Source: Phoebastria nigripes (lineage: Eukaryota; Chordata; Aves; Procellariiformes; Diomedeidae). Taken from it: DNA of 64,000 nt. The notes under the pieces were generated by a model. The model saw nothing but the letters and a program-made list of their open reading frames with translations, did not search any database and was not told where the DNA came from. Below, one piece after another: positions 49,300 through 63,400 of the stretch (position 1 is its first letter; each line of letters opens with the position of its first letter). Both the position numbers and the translations under genes were made by a program. Where the stretch lies: positions 62,001 to 126,000 of the forward strand of contig JAYKAV010003359.1 of the NCBI GenBank assembly GCA_035582835.1, in the 5' to 3' direction.

Positions 49300-52200
49300 T
49301 AGCAATGTCCAAAACAGAGCCTCACTGTGCAAAGTACTGTATAAGCATATAGCAAGAAACAAGTCTGCTAGCATCAGCTTGCTATTTCAGTATGCAAGAC
49401 AGGTAAAATGGCAAGGAAAGTATATGTTACTATTGTTATTCATAAGAGAGGAAGCACTCTGTGTTACGATATCAGACCGAGGTCCAAAAAGTGCTGTGTG
49501 GTTTTGCTTGCCATGGCAAGTCCTCAGATTCAGACAAGATGGGACCTATGTGGCTCACACAGAATAACAAATGGACTTTTGTCATGTCCATCATTGCTCA
49601 GTGCCCTGAAGCTATGTAAGCCCAAAGTGCTCTTTCTGGTTGACATTGCTCTGGCTCTTATTTACACCACTTCTTCTGACCCCAAAAGGGTCCTTCAAGG
49701 CTTCCACGTACCACTGAACTCAGAGATGAGTCTCTTGGGAACAACTCACAAAGCAGGACTACAAGTCCCTTTTACATTGCAACAGAGGAATAAGGGGAGA
49801 ATAAACTAAACTGTACATGAACACAATGTACAGCGTTGTCCCAGGAACAAATGCAGTTCTACTATTTCTAAAATAACCTTGAAATTAAAAAGATTGACTA
49901 AAGGTCTTGATAGTAGAAGGGATTTTTTTTTTTTTTTTTACGTATACACAAAAGTAGTAACAAAAGAGAACATAAATTGGTAGAAATATATTTTGGTTCA
50001 TATGTTCTTAGTTCAAATGGAAGAGCACAGCATGCAATTCAGTCTCTGCCTGAGCTCATCAGGTACATGATAAATACCGGACATTAAATTAGAAATCCTC
50101 GAGAGCAGAGCAGTCCATGGGAAAGATGTTACACTCATGGAAAGGTTACTGAGATGAATGTCTTCATGAGTGCTGAGGACCTTCCTGGGGTGTCAATCTG
50201 CAGGCAGAAATTGAAGAATTTACAGCAAACACTACACTAGCCTTGGCAGCAGCTTTGGTGAAAAAGCAGAAAGTGGCTGCATCTGGGGATGGTCCTACCA
50301 TTAGNAGTGATGCAGAAAGGTCTCACATGTTGGATGTGGCTCTAACCTGGTTTCTGCTGGTACAAGCTCTGCACAGCCTGCAGCTGCAGGAGGTACTGGC
50401 TGGGGACTTCTGTGTAGTATTTTAACTCCTAAACAGTACTTTTTTAAAAAAATTTTTCTCATGTTCCTCACAAGGAATTAAAGGCATATTGATCTGCTGG
50501 CAGAGCCATCTTTCAAATGGAGGGTAAAACATGAGCAGGCAGGATATTCAAAGACAACATGTCACTTCTTACAACAAGAGGAAAGTTAACTTGAGTTCTG
50601 GTTAGGCCAGGTTTGGGATGGNTTTTTTTTGGCTGAGGCAGGGAAAAAGACAGTTTTTGTTGTCATGGTGGGGGCTAGCAAAGAGAACAAATTGAAAACA
50701 AGCTTTTGTGGGTTTTTTACCCAACTTTCAACAAGACTTCAAAATGCCATAACTGAAAACGACCTTTGGAGGTGGGTAACACCTTCAATCTATTACGCCC
50801 ATTCAGTGGCCAGTTTCCTCTGCGTGGGAAGGCAGGTGGGCAGGAGGATATCTTCTACATAATAATTGAAGGGAAAATACGCATTAAAACCCCACAGGCT
50901 AGCACACTCCAAAACACCTGCAGCACCTGAGCTACTTCCAACACAACAGAATATTTCTGTAAGTGACTCAAGTTGAAACAGACACCAGCCTTTTAAATAG
51001 GTCATCTTCTACACAGCAACAAATAGACTCTGTTTCAGTGGGAGTAGGGAAGAGGTCATGGTCCTATAGCTTGTCTCACAAATGCAAGGTCCCATGTAAT
51101 CACTAGGCTTCAGCCAGGAGTAATGTCATGGGTTGCAAAGGGCTCTAGCACAATAAATACACATCAGAGTTTTATTCAGACCTGTAGAAAGGGCAGGAGG
51201 AAAGCGATGTTCATGATAGGCAGTCTCTGTAGGGATTACCAAAGGGCACAGCCATAGCTCAGCTGCCCCACAATATAGAGCAAGAGGAAGCAGTGACTGG
51301 CAGGATTCTGGGAAACACCAGAAGAAGCTGGCAGCCTGTGCCGCTGGCAGAAAGATTTCCCCTTCTTCACCTGCCTATTTTTTTGTTCTTGTCTCCCTGC
51401 TCACTGAAGAAATGCATAGATGTTTTTCAGCATATAAAACTTTAGTGGAATCACCTTCAATTACTATTTAAGTCCCCAAAATGACACCATATAATCCAAA
51501 TGGAGTAACACCAAGCTAATTTCTAAACTTGTACTGCAAAACATTACAATAGCTGAGTCTGCTCTAGTGAATGAGTGAGATCACCTGACTAGTGTAAACT
51601 AGCAGGTGTGTATATGACTGGGGACCTCTGTCAAGGGCAGTAGAAAAGGGAGTGGCTAGACAGCTTATGCTGTCCAGAAGTCCCATCTGCCATGATCTCC
51701 TACAACACATCCTGCCACCTCTAAGAACTGAAATGTTAAGAAACTTGTCAGCAAAACCATGGTTCTGTAACACCACTTGCAAGAACACTGATACTTTAAC
51801 AGCACCAAGATTTCCACATCAGAGGATTGTCATCTCTAGAGTCACAGATGACCACTCAAATCCCAAAGTGACAGATATCCATTAAAGAAGCAAATTAAAA
51901 GGTAAAATAAATGTGTTGAAATCTTTGACAAAATGACTGAGCCTCCTTTCCCCTTTCTTCTGACATTACAAATTGGGGGGTGGGCATAGTTTTAATGCTG
52001 GGCTTTTATAATGTCTTTTCTTATCCCCCCAAGAAATATAAATAATAATGTGGAGAAATTATGCAAAACTGCAGGTGTCTTCCAAGCATGATGCATATCA
52101 ACTGTATCAGGAAAGGACCATTTATGGACATCCTAGGAGAGTAATTAGAGTCTTCAGGGTCATTTAACTCTTGCTCCACTGCAGAGATTGCCCCTAAAGG

Positions 52201-55200
52201 TGATGTAGACACATCTTCTTGTACTCATTTCACACATGGTACTGAAGCATGGACTATTTTCATAGCAATCTACATTTGGCAATACTGTAATAAAGTGGGA
52301 GAAGCAGTTATTTGAGCAATAAAACTACTGGCTGGAGAACAACTTGCCTGTTTTACATATAACCAGTATTCTCCTGCACAAACATCTGCTTTAAGCTAAA
52401 CATCTCTTGCTTTTTACAAAGGTATGCAAAAAATGTCAGGAAGCAAAAAGGGAAAAAGCAAGGAAGAGGCGAGACTGAATCCCTGGAATGTTGGTATCCA
52501 GCACTGAGAGACTGAGATCAGCAAGATATCCTAAGACTCCTCTTGGTGGATATCGGTTCCTATTTACTGCACTCAAACCACTGTGGTTGAATTGGGATGG
52601 TTTCAAGCATCTTGGCAGTAACACCTAGCAATTGAGCTTGAAAAGCAAGATGGCGAGAAGGCTAGGAAGACATCTGCCTGGGAAGAAAACAAAAGCTGAC
52701 ATCAAAAAATTATCAGTTCACATCCCGCTAGCATGGCTGAACTCCCTGGCTCTGAATTTGCATCCCTGCACTTGCAATTCTAATGCCTGGTGATGCACTC
52801 TGATCTTTGTTCATTTACTTGTCCTGCCTGACTGGAAATGATGTTTTGGCAACAACCTGCTATTTACTGTGGCACCACAGCCCTAAACATCCTTTAAGAC
52901 ACGCTGAGGCTTAGCTGGCCAAATTCTTATGCTGGCCTTTCAATTCTCAGTGAGAGCTGAGTGCCTAGCTTGCTTACATCCTTTTCAAAAATCCCAGGTT
53001 CTGTTTTTTGATGACATTTTTNAAAATATCTATTTTTTAAAAACTCCCTGCTATCTGCCACTTGAACAGCCAGTGCTATACAGCTTCCTGATGCTACTGG
53101 GAAAAGCTCTTACACTAACTAAACTCTAGTAAGTGAAATAATAAGCTACAAATCAAATAATGAAGTATTGCTATTGCTGTTCCCCCATGTTCTAATGTTA
53201 TGCACTTGCATAAGAACAAAAATGATACACCAGCAGATTGCTTTTTGGATTAATAGTTTCCACGTGTGATGCTTCCACCTGCAATTCCTCAGTTAAACAA
53301 CAGGCTGTTCTGAACAGTACTTCTGCTCCCCAAGAAAACAAGGGTCCAAAAGGCAAGGAAGCCACATCAACAACTAACAATAAACCCTGTGGGAGATACA
53401 GATCCTTTTAAAAACTGATGGATTAGATTCAACCTGCTTCAATAGGTACTCACCAGCAATAGTCCAAGTTAATTTTACAGCTGACATCTTAAAAAGGTTG
53501 GGTGAATAATCTGTTCTCTTAAAATGGAAAGCTTCCATTTTCCTAAAGATCCTGAACTTCCCACAGTGCATCTACACAGGTGTATGCTGTTGCTGCAGCT
53601 TTGCAGGATATTAAAACAAGCAATCATTTGTTATTTCCTATACTTGTCCTCCTTGCTAATTGCTGCAGAGCAGGGTAGCTCCAAAGCAAGCTAACACAGA
53701 AAGGCAATGGCTCTACAGACTATATTCTCTGCCAGAGGTGATGTGGGTTATTCTCTCTTTTAGCCCCCATGAGTGACAGGCTAAGGAGCTGTACCTGTGA
53801 CCTCTGTTGCTAGTTGAGAGATTAAGCATGTAACTCCTTTCAAGTATATACTATACATGGTTCTACAGCAGTACAGTTACTCAAATTAACTGTGTCACTG
53901 TAAACCCACTCCCTTTTGACAAGAAATAACTTAACAGTGGCCAGGGAGAGAGGAAACAGGAAGAGAATAGGGTGAGGGGGAAACAGATATCAAGGGCATG
54001 GCAGAAAATTACTGCCTTATTTCTCCACAAAACTCATACCTCCAGGTGATACCAAAGCAAGGAAATAAAGATTTGAAGCAGCTGATCAGGAACAAATCAA
54101 ACCATCCAGAATGTCAACATGAAAGCAGCAAGTCAAAAGCAGGGAAACACCGAAACTAGGTTTTTTTTCTTGTTGAAGGAGCATTGCTGCTGCTGCACCT
54201 TCAGCCTAAGCAGAGGTAGGACTCAATCTGTGGCTGCAAGCACTGCAGAAGTGGCCATAAACACATAGCATGGGTTTTCTGTCAGACTATGCTGTCATCT
54301 TCCACAAACCAGACAGTGCTGGGGCTTTCTGCTAGGACTAAGCTCTTCACTCTCAGTCACTAGCTTCTTTGCTCTAATGCAGTCTTAAGAGGGACACTTA
54401 ACAACTGATACAGGGGAAAAATCATTGTAATGAGAATACTCGCCATGCCTATCTACCACAACGATTTGACCAGCCTTGCCTGGGTCCCAGGCAGGTGGGT
54501 GTCTTGTAGTTTCAAGGTGGTATGTCCTTTTGAGAGATTTCTAATCCCTGCAGCTCAGGAAAGCAGGAGATAATGGAGGATGTGCTTGTGCTTCTTAGTG
54601 ATTATCAGAGGGAATCATAATGGAACATTTGCACAATTAATTCATTTCCTATATCCAACATACTTAATTAATCTAGGGAATAAAACTGATTATGGTTCTC
54701 TTCTAGAAAGCGTATTCTTTTTGCACCAGAACTCGATCTTGCCTCTATTATTAATATATGGTTTGGTGAGATAAATACGATCCAATTTTTTTTTTTAAAA
54801 TGATTTGTCCCAGCACCAATCTTACCTAGTCTATTAGCCAGTTCTGATTCTACAGGAAGTACGTATCTCCAGGATGCAGCAATTCTTTGTCTAAAGGTAG
54901 AAGATTCAAAATTAAAGTTAAAACCATAAATACGTTGATCTCAGTAACCAAGAGATTCTGATTAACTATCAAAACTTCTATTTGCTGCTCTCCTGAAGAG
55001 GTCCTCACACTTTGGCTTGTCCAGGTCTTGAGAGACATGAGGATTAATCTTGACTGCTGTCTACATGCTTGTTAAAAGTTTTGATTTCCTAAACAAACCT
55101 TATAGTTAAGAGAGATCATTTAGATTTTTCTTTACCAGATTTAAGATAGGGAGGTAAATAATCTACTTAGTTTGGTGCAGTAATTCCTCACTCTCTTGAA

Positions 55201-57530
55201 GGAACTGACCTTTCTGGTGTGTCTTACTGGATTTTGAGACACTGTATACAAGCATGGGCTCAGGTAGAGGTTAAGGCATGCGTAGGCAAAAGAAAAGCAA
55301 TAGCTATAGAAGAAAAACAGAAGACGTGGGAAATTTATTTAACACTCAGTGGTGGTGCTATTCCTTTCTAGAGGGTAGTTGCCAAGTAGATTCCCTAATT
55401 TCTCTCCCCCTTGTTCCTCAGCCCTCCTTTTCTGGACACAGAAGACTGCTGTACGTGGCCTATTACTTCTATAACTCATTTATCCACAAATGTGGGCCAT
55501 ATTCCTTCCTGGTATCCCACCAGCTACAGAACATGCTTTAGCCATGCAAGCTTTACTGCCTCATCTAGGCTCTGGCAGAGTAAGCTGGAAGACAGCTGTT
55601 AGCCAACAGATAACCTTTCTCTCAGGATGCCCTGCCAGTCCCCATTCCCTCTCCAGACAATATCAGGTAGACACAGTGTATTTTCTAAGAGACACCTATT
55701 GACTAGTAAAGCTAGTAAGGAAGAAGCAGCTGCCTAAATGCAACGCAAAGTCTGATCTTGCCTCCATCCAACTATAAATAATTGCAGTCATCTCAATTTC
55801 TCTGATTTCTTTTCACTTTCACTACAGCACCATCACCATTAACAGTTTGACTGCCAACCTCATGACAGTGGGTTTTTTTCCTTGCAGAAGGACCTGCATT
55901 TGCACCACAAGCAGGAAAGACTCCCAGCTTTTCTTTAAAATGAAATATGATTCGATCCCTCCTGATTGCAGGAGTAAGCCTGGAAACATGATCCAAGAGC
56001 TCCCTAAAGGATCATAACCCAGAAGGCAGTGTTGGGGGGGGGGCAAGAACACGTGATTTTAAAGTTCATCTCATGATCTCTGAACACCTGGCAGAGCCAG
56101 AATGGAAGTCTGGCTTTTGAGGAGCTTTTGACATTTTAGGGGTCACAGACTTTCATTCAGTCCTTTGTCATCTTTACCTTGGATTGCAAATGGATATTCA
56201 AGATGCATAAGGTAAAGAAGGAGAACCTTGAATTCCTACATTCCTGCCACTGCTAAAGCCATTCAGCATCTGAATCTCTGACCCTAAAGGCCTGGCCTCC
56301 TACACAGTGCTGTTTGGACAAGGGAAGTCTGCCCAGGTGCTTTTAATTATTAGGAAAGTAATTTTCCAGAAATAGCTTGCTAGCTGTTTGCCAGATCTAT
56401 TTCTTCCGACAGGAAAAGCTAAATGTAAACATCCAGCACTTCATAACAGACCACAGAAGTCTCCCTCCAACTGGAGCAGGACTCTGGAAAGACTGTGCTA
56501 TCCTCTCATCTCTTTTACAAAACCCTGGGCTAGCTCATAAGCAGAATTATCCCACATANCTTAGCAGATTGCTACAGGGAGATTCTGAGAGCTACTTCAT
56601 GCTGCAGGAGACATTGCAGTGCTGAAGAACCTCGTGAATCTTGATACAGAAATGTTCTTCATGGGCTTCTGAGACTAGAGCAAATAGGGAGCTGCTGCCA
56701 TGCAAACACTTATAAAGCCCTTGGGTACTGCCAAAAGAGACCGGTCCCACCCAGTTGCCTAAGAGTGGCAAAATTGGGCCCACCTGAAACTGATTGAGAA
56801 GGAAGGCTGGTGGATATATATATGTCTGCTCTCTTTTATTCCCTTCTTCAGCATTTTTTTCTTCTCAAAACCTACTAATATAGCTACTGTCAGATTTGTC
56901 TAAACTTCAGAAGAACTACTTTTTAGTTACATGGCAGTGTGCTTACTGATGACACAGGTATAGAGGTACCTCATGGTATCTTATGCGTTGTAACCTCTCC
57001 TAGGCTCCAAAAACAACTCTTTAGGGAGTATTTCACCTTCCCCTTCCTTGACCTGTACCTGGGGATGTCTTACAGAAGGCAGAACCTCAGGTGCAAATCC
57101 AATAGGAAAAAAGCGTCCCCTAATAACTTTAAGCATGATACACATGGGGAGGCAAGAAAGCTTGTTTTCTGGGTTCTGCCACCTATGCACAATACTCTGG
57201 CAGGAAGAAAATGAGACAGAGAATGTTACAGTGAATAAACAGAATTTCACTCTTTGCAGTAACTGCCAGGCAGCTCATGGCTCCAATTCTCCCTTTGCAG
57301 CCTTATTCCCCACTGGCACGGCATCTGTGCTCAGTCTTTCAGCATAGAAAGTTCCCTATTTCTGGAGCCTGTAGCCAAACTACATGACAGGAGATACATT
57401 CTTATTAGTGCTTTAGTTTCTAGTTTGGCAGTTTATGGAAGACATCCAGAGGACATGTTAAAGGACTGTAGGTTGAAATAAGGAAATGGCATGGTTTGAT
57501 TGCTCAGATATTACTACTTTACTCTTAATT
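49300..57530. other. Intergenic or intronic stretch, no gene seen
   Basis: Single N bases at 50305, 50622, 53022 and 56559, a short TA run near 56814 and a G9 run near 56034 are the only marks. Open frames reach 133 codons without splice-site or domain support. Confidence 0.55.
49923..49939 (+). repeat. Poly(T) run
   Basis: About 17 T in a row. No associated retrocopy recognised. Confidence 0.7.
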
Positions 57531-57534
57531 CCAG

Positions 57535-57573
57535 CAATGCCTAGGGATTACCAGGAGCAAAGTTCCTTTGTTG
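57535..57573 (+). other. Possible 39-nt plus-strand exon next to a MIR-like repeat
   Basis: An excellent acceptor (TTTACTCTTAATTCCAG) is followed 39 bases later by a donor (TTG followed by GTAAGT). Two frames are open, one reading MPRDYQEQSSFV. The sequence just after the donor resembles the conserved tail of an old LINE/SINE, so this could be a repeat-derived (exonised) splice-site pair on a divergent transcript. No supporting exon was seen nearby. Confidence 0.2.
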
Positions 57574-57589
57574 GTAAGTGCTATACAAA

Positions 57590-57765
57590 TCTGTAGGATA
57601 ACATTTGCAATAAAGAGGTGATGGATAAAATAGGAGACACAGAGAAGGGAAGTTTTTTACAGATGGCAACAGTAAGCAATTAAGTAGCTCACCCAAGGTT
57701 GCAGAAGGAAATTGTGTGAGAGCCAGAAACTGAGACTATGTCTGCTGAGTCATAAAACATGAGTT
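57590..57765 (+). mobile_element. MIR-like (CORE-SINE) remnant
   Basis: The stretch runs in the order seen in MIR elements: 'ttttttacagatggcaaca', then 'taagtagctcacccaaggtt' near 57684, then 'gagagccagaaactgagac', then 'tatgtctgctgagt'. Identity is modest, as expected for an element older than the amniote radiation. The bases just upstream (57566-57592) resemble an L2/L3-type 3' tail, so two ancient elements may abut. Confidence 0.55.
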
Positions 57766-58432
57766 TACTCATCTGAATTTTTTCCCATTGCATTAATGCC
57801 AAGGAGCTTGGCTGTGATATAATACACATAAGTTGCTTAAATGTAACTGAACTGAGTAAACAGAGAGTGGTTTCATTAGCTTAAAGAAAAGAAGACCTTT
57901 ATCTTACAGAGGGTGGAAAATAAATTACTTATTTGCAAGAAAGGCAGCGGCCTAAGCCTTCTGGGTCACTGCTGGGCAGTGTCACCATTGTGATTAGTTC
58001 CAACAGGGAGATGACTCACTAGTGTTGACACTGCGGCGCTGCTGTTGGTCTCTCTTGCACATCTGACTTCCTTGCTTTGGGCGATTTTTACAACTGTACC
58101 CATCCTCCACAGTTCTTCAGCTCATTCAAAGTTTCCATAGCCAAACTCATAGGTCTGGAGGGAGCTATGTGAAAATATTGCCTATCTATCTGCTACACAT
58201 ACAGGTAGATGCCAAGGGAGGCTTGCAGCTAAATGGTGAAGTCCTTGCAATTTACAGCAAAGAGAGGAGGGAAGAGGGCATCAGGAGGGAATTGCATTGC
58301 AGAGCGCTGCAGATTGAATCGGGAATTTCTCCTCTGGAGACCGATTGTGAAAAAATAAAGGATCATCTTGCTTCCTCTTCACAGGAAGTCAGGCAAGGCA
58401 GAGAGCTGGCATCAACACCAGCCAGCTGAAAT

Positions 58433-58452
58433 TAGCAAGAACTAGCAAGAAA
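58433..58452 (+). repeat. 10-bp tandem duplication
   Basis: tagcaagaac is followed directly by tagcaagaaa. Minor local slippage. Confidence 0.5.
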
Positions 58453-60312
58453 TCCAGTGTCCAAAAGTAACCTTTATAAAAATTAAGACCCTTATATGAC
58501 ACCAAAATAATGCAAAGAAGAGCTTCCCAGGAGGACTGTGGAAACATCAGCTCTGTCCCGTTACACAGTCCTTCAGTCTGCCTACAAGGCAAACAAATAG
58601 CTAATTCAGTCACTAAAGAGATTTGATGCTTTCCATGCGGGCTCTGGGAATTGAAGAGGGGGTATGACACAGGATGGTAAAGAAAGAAACAAAGCTGGGG
58701 CAGAGGGTCCCACTGTGTAGGAAAAAGCCTCCAGTTGGCAGGTGTTTGACTGTTTGCCCTGACTGTCAGCCTCTGATCTGGCAGAGTACTCACAGCTATT
58801 TAACTTGCAGCATTTAAGCAGTTCGTTGAAGGCAATGTGGCTGCATCTGGGCTTGGAGCGTAACACACAAACTAAATGCTCTACTGCACTGCAGTCTTGA
58901 AGTACTTCCTAAAAATGCAGGAATGAGCCTCTCTGGCATTGCCTAGGCTGGATTTTTGCTAAACATTTCCCACCAGTCCACATCAGCTCTGATGGGGAGA
59001 TAGCAGCAATGTGGACTCTTGAGCAAAACAGACTTTGAACTTGAATGTTAAAGGTCTGAGTCCATCAAGAAGTATTTTTAGAAGGCCTAAATGCATTACG
59101 AGCTCAGATAGCATTGATTTTGCGCATTCTAGAAAGAAAATCTGTACCTCAGAATCCGTATATAAGTTTCTAGAAAAGTAATTTGACTTTCAAATTAGCA
59201 CCTGTTCTCATCTCCAATGGGATTTACACATGTCCAGAGCTTATGAAAAAGCAATATATTGCTCTGTAGGAGGCTAAACCTAAACATTTATTAACATAAC
59301 TTTAGACATTCACACTTGTAAAATGTTGACCTTCCTCTAAAATATTGTTTTACTGACTGATTTTTCTCAGTATCTAAACATTGTACATGTANTGCTTTCT
59401 AACTAGACCAATAGGGTGTGAAAATTAAGGCTATGTTAAAAAAATCCTAGAAAAAAAATTCTTGAAAATTTGGGTCTTTTTGGGTGGTTCCTCCAATTTG
59501 TCTTTTCATAAAATGGCCTCTTTTGCCTGGGGAAGAATTTAAATGCTCTTAGTTTTTGAATGTTGTCCAATGAAAATTTCTGAAGGTTATTTTTTTTCCA
59601 TTTGAGAACAGAAACATGTCCGCTTCATGCTCCCCTGCCCACAGCTGTTAAAAGATATGTAAAAGCACAGAAAAAAGCCCAACCCAAAACATTAGTTATT
59701 AAGCTTCCCCCTTCCTCTTATTTTCCAGTAACAATTCAGAAGCATACACAGTTAACTTTTCATCATGAAAACTGTTCTCATCTAAGTTGTTAATACACCC
59801 ATAGAACTGATAAGCTAAGAGTATTTCCTGAATCTTTTTTTTTTTAAATTTCCACTTAGTATATATTTCCATGCCAAGCAGAAGTGTGTTCTCTACCCAC
59901 TCTGAAATTCATACCCAAAGACACATTGCCTGCAGAAAGGCAGACTTTAGGTGGCTTTTTTTCTTGTCTGTTTTTTCCTATCTAATGCTTTTGCTGGTTA
60001 TGGAAAGTTGTTCAAGACTGATCACTCAGAGTGCTCTGAAAGAACTTTTATTAGTAACAACCAAGGCTAATAGGCCAAGGCAGCATGTAAACAAGAGGTT
60101 TCTTCTTTTAACATCAGGATCCCTAAACAAAGGGATCTATTGATCTTCTAAACTATAATGCAGAGCACTCGGCTTTCTATATTTTGTGTACAAAAGCTGC
60201 TCTAACTTCCCACCAGGAAAATGATGCCAGGCTGACTTCATAAAGCACCCTGAAAAAGGTTTGAGCTCTTATGAAAACTGGAAATACCATGGCTATTCTT
60301 AATACTCTTATT

Positions 60313-60354
60313 ATTAATATTCTCTGATTAATATTCTGTTAAGAATATTCTGTA
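60313..60354 (+). repeat. 14-bp tandem repeat, three copies
   Basis: The units are attaatattctctg, attaatattctgtt and aagaatattctgta, each 14 bases. They diverge by a few substitutions with no length change. Confidence 0.6.
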
Positions 60355-63300
60355 TTAACTTCCTCTATGAGTTTTTACTGAAGTAGCATTATACAGAACC
60401 TTACCACATAAGCACACTTTGGTAGTGGCAGAAAGAGAATTTTGAGCACCTGAGCACAGACACCCACACCACTTGTCACAGGACCCCGAGAGGACCTCAG
60501 CAAGTGGGAACTCTGTTTCTGCCCAAGGGGCAACTCTGCTGCTCTTCAGTCTCATGAGTATTGCTAGTGTTGGCTTTGCTTGAGTAAACTGTCCACCAGT
60601 TGACTCCCTGCATTTAAGCATCAAGCCAGCTAGCCGTGCTAGCCCAGGCACCATGTTGTGCCACCTCGGTGCTGTGTTGCTTGGGATTTGATAAGTTCAG
60701 TAGGACTGCCCACACTGGAACCCAACCAGGCCAACAGTGACAGCTCTGCTACCACGGCAGGTGCTAGTGTTATGCAGGAAGTGAGACCTGACAGATGATA
60801 TCAAGTCTCCCATTAGCCCACTATCCTGTAAATGACAGTGGCCAATAGCAGAAGCCTAGGGAATAAAAGGAGAAGAGAATAACAGCACGGTAAGCATGTA
60901 GTGATGCTTTCCCAGGGTCTCTCTGGCAGGTTTTCTCCAGCATCCAACAATCTGCAGCTCAGGGCTCTGAGATGTAAAGATATAGGAATCTGTAGCACAT
61001 CTACGTGGTTAGACCCTGACATTGATGCTTTTTGTGGGAAAGAACACAATTCATCAAGAATCAAAATACAGATGTTTCTTTCTTCAAAAGTTAATTCAGA
61101 CTTATAAATACCAGAATCATTTGATGAAAGCTTGGAGAATTTTGTGGAAAAATAAATTAAAAAGCAAGAAAGAGGGAACTTCCCAGCCAGCCCTGGTCTC
61201 ATATTCCCTTGTCTGCACCCCACCCATTTGACCCTGTTGAGCTAAATTGGTATCAGTGATACGGTAAACTGCAAACTAGGTGAGGTTATGCCAGTGGTAC
61301 ACTCAGTCATCCTGTCTTAGCTAAACCATTTTCAGAGGAGCAAGAGGAAGGACTAGGAAGACCTTTGTAATGTGCGCAAGTATATCAGTGCTTTTATGGC
61401 CTGGTGACTGGAAGCCCTACCCATTTCAGCTGGTAAGGCAATCACAATCATTCTCATCTGAATAAGAAGATTTAATCTTTGCAGCATTAACTCCCATGTG
61501 CTAAATTAAACTTCCTGCCAGCTCAGCAAACAGTTTTGATACTTTGAACTGCATTGTACATGCTTTCCTTTCATCACAGGATGCATTCTGTCTCAGCATC
61601 AACAGCCAAGAGGAGAAACGCCACTTAGGCCAGGGAGCTACGTCTGCTTCAGCACAAGTATCAATATACTGCAGTCAGTGAACCTATTCAGAACCCCCAT
61701 CAAACAGCAGCCAGCTGGGGTGGGATTCAGATGACCAAGCAGAGGTACCTGCAGTGGGGGTAACTATGTCTGAACTAGTCACTGCAGTCTCCTTTAACTG
61801 TCCACGGAGATAAAAGGCTACTTGGTTGGCACAGTGCAGCTCATCTGATGCAAGCAGCTGGGCAAACAGCATCCTAAAAGTGCCTCTTCCTCTATGTTGA
61901 TTTTTAAGGCTGTGCAGAGAATTAGCTCAGGTGTAGACAGCCAGATTGCAAATCTCTGTGGTCAGAAAGGACGAATCTGACTTTCAGTTCCCTCCCAGTT
62001 CTAGGCTAATAAAAGTCTTTGCCACAGTAGGTTTGGGGAGGCTTCTCTATTCCCCCTGCTGCAACTCACTCATCTATGACTGTGTTTCAAAATGCTTCAT
62101 ACTTATAGGCTAAATTTTGCATCTTCATTCAAGAGCCGCCTAAAAACCTGAAGCAGAGAAAGCTGGTCATATTTTTCTTTCAAGGGAAGAGAAGGAAGAG
62201 GGGGAGCTACTGATGGCATTATTGAAAAAGCAGAGTTTTTTTCGCATCGTAAATTCTCAACAAGTTTGAAACATTGCATCTTGGTAAAGTTCGCCAAATA
62301 CTTGTGCTGATTTTGTAAACAAAGTTTTAACTGTTTTAAATCTTTGTTAACTTTCCTAATTTACATTTTTACTAAATAAGAGTGGGTGACAGTTGTGATT
62401 AAGAAGATTTTAAAGAAACAAAAGTTCTATGGATGCTACAGTACAAAGCAGAAGGTAGATTGGGGGAACAGTGAAAAAAAATTGTCAGAGGACAGAAATT
62501 CAGTTGTCTTTCGGTCAGCTCTAGTCACAGCTCAGTCCCTTCCCAGCTTTTCTTGCATCATCTGGAGTTCATAGCATTTTAGAGATTTGCTGGCACAGGT
62601 TCAGAAGTATAGGGGGCTTAGCTATTAAAATCAACTCAAAAATACACTTTTCTTTGTTATACCAGTGAAATGTCACAGGAAGACGAGTTTGACCTACAAA
62701 CCTCAATTTCTCCGTATCCCAAACTCTAGCCTTACTTGATCAGAGTAACTGAACATGCCTGAAGAAGAAAAGCTTAATTTGCTATAAGAAGGAATTATAT
62801 GTGTATAAACAGAAACTAGGTTTTGGCAGGCTATCCTCCTTCCTAATCCCTCAGTATTTCCCCAGTTACTACACAGCCCAATCATTCTACATAAGTTGTT
62901 TTTATTAACACTACAAGAGGCCATCTGTCTACAAATACCCAGTCAAATAATAGAAACCAACACAAGAATAATCAAGTTCAGCTACTGACAGATCTAAAAG
63001 ATTTGTGTGCAGAATAAATATTTACTTTTTAGGCACTTCAATAACATTCCGGGAGTTTTCCAAGCATTTCTCATTTCAGGGTGGCAGGGAACTGTAACAA
63101 TTCTTTCTCCACCCATTTCAAGAATTTTTACTTTCAATCACCAAAGATGATGTAACATGAGGCCTTTCCAATCTGCATCACCCTCTTATCACACCCCCAA
63201 AATACTGTGCATGCTGTGAATGTGACAAGCTTATAGAAAACATAACAGCACATTCTGATCCCAAAAATTCTGCCTCTCTTAGAGGTGTCTCATCTGAAAG

Positions 63301-63367
63301 ATCAGAGTTCCTCTACAAAACTATGGCTTTAGCAATGGGCGGGTCCTCTGGATGGGTCCCCTGAATC

Positions 63368-63400
63368 AGTTTAGATGGATTGGGTTTAGTAATCTAAACT
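63368..63400. repeat. 8-bp perfect inverted repeat
   Basis: agtttaga (63368-63375) and tctaaact (63393-63400) are perfect complements around a 17-base loop. Possibly accidental. Confidence 0.35.

Noticed and set aside
50243..50425. Plus-strand frame with protein-like Ala/Lys start (MAAALVKKQKVAASGDGP)
   Set aside because: Only 60 codons with an internal N. No parent protein recognised and no splice sites to support a retrocopy or exon.
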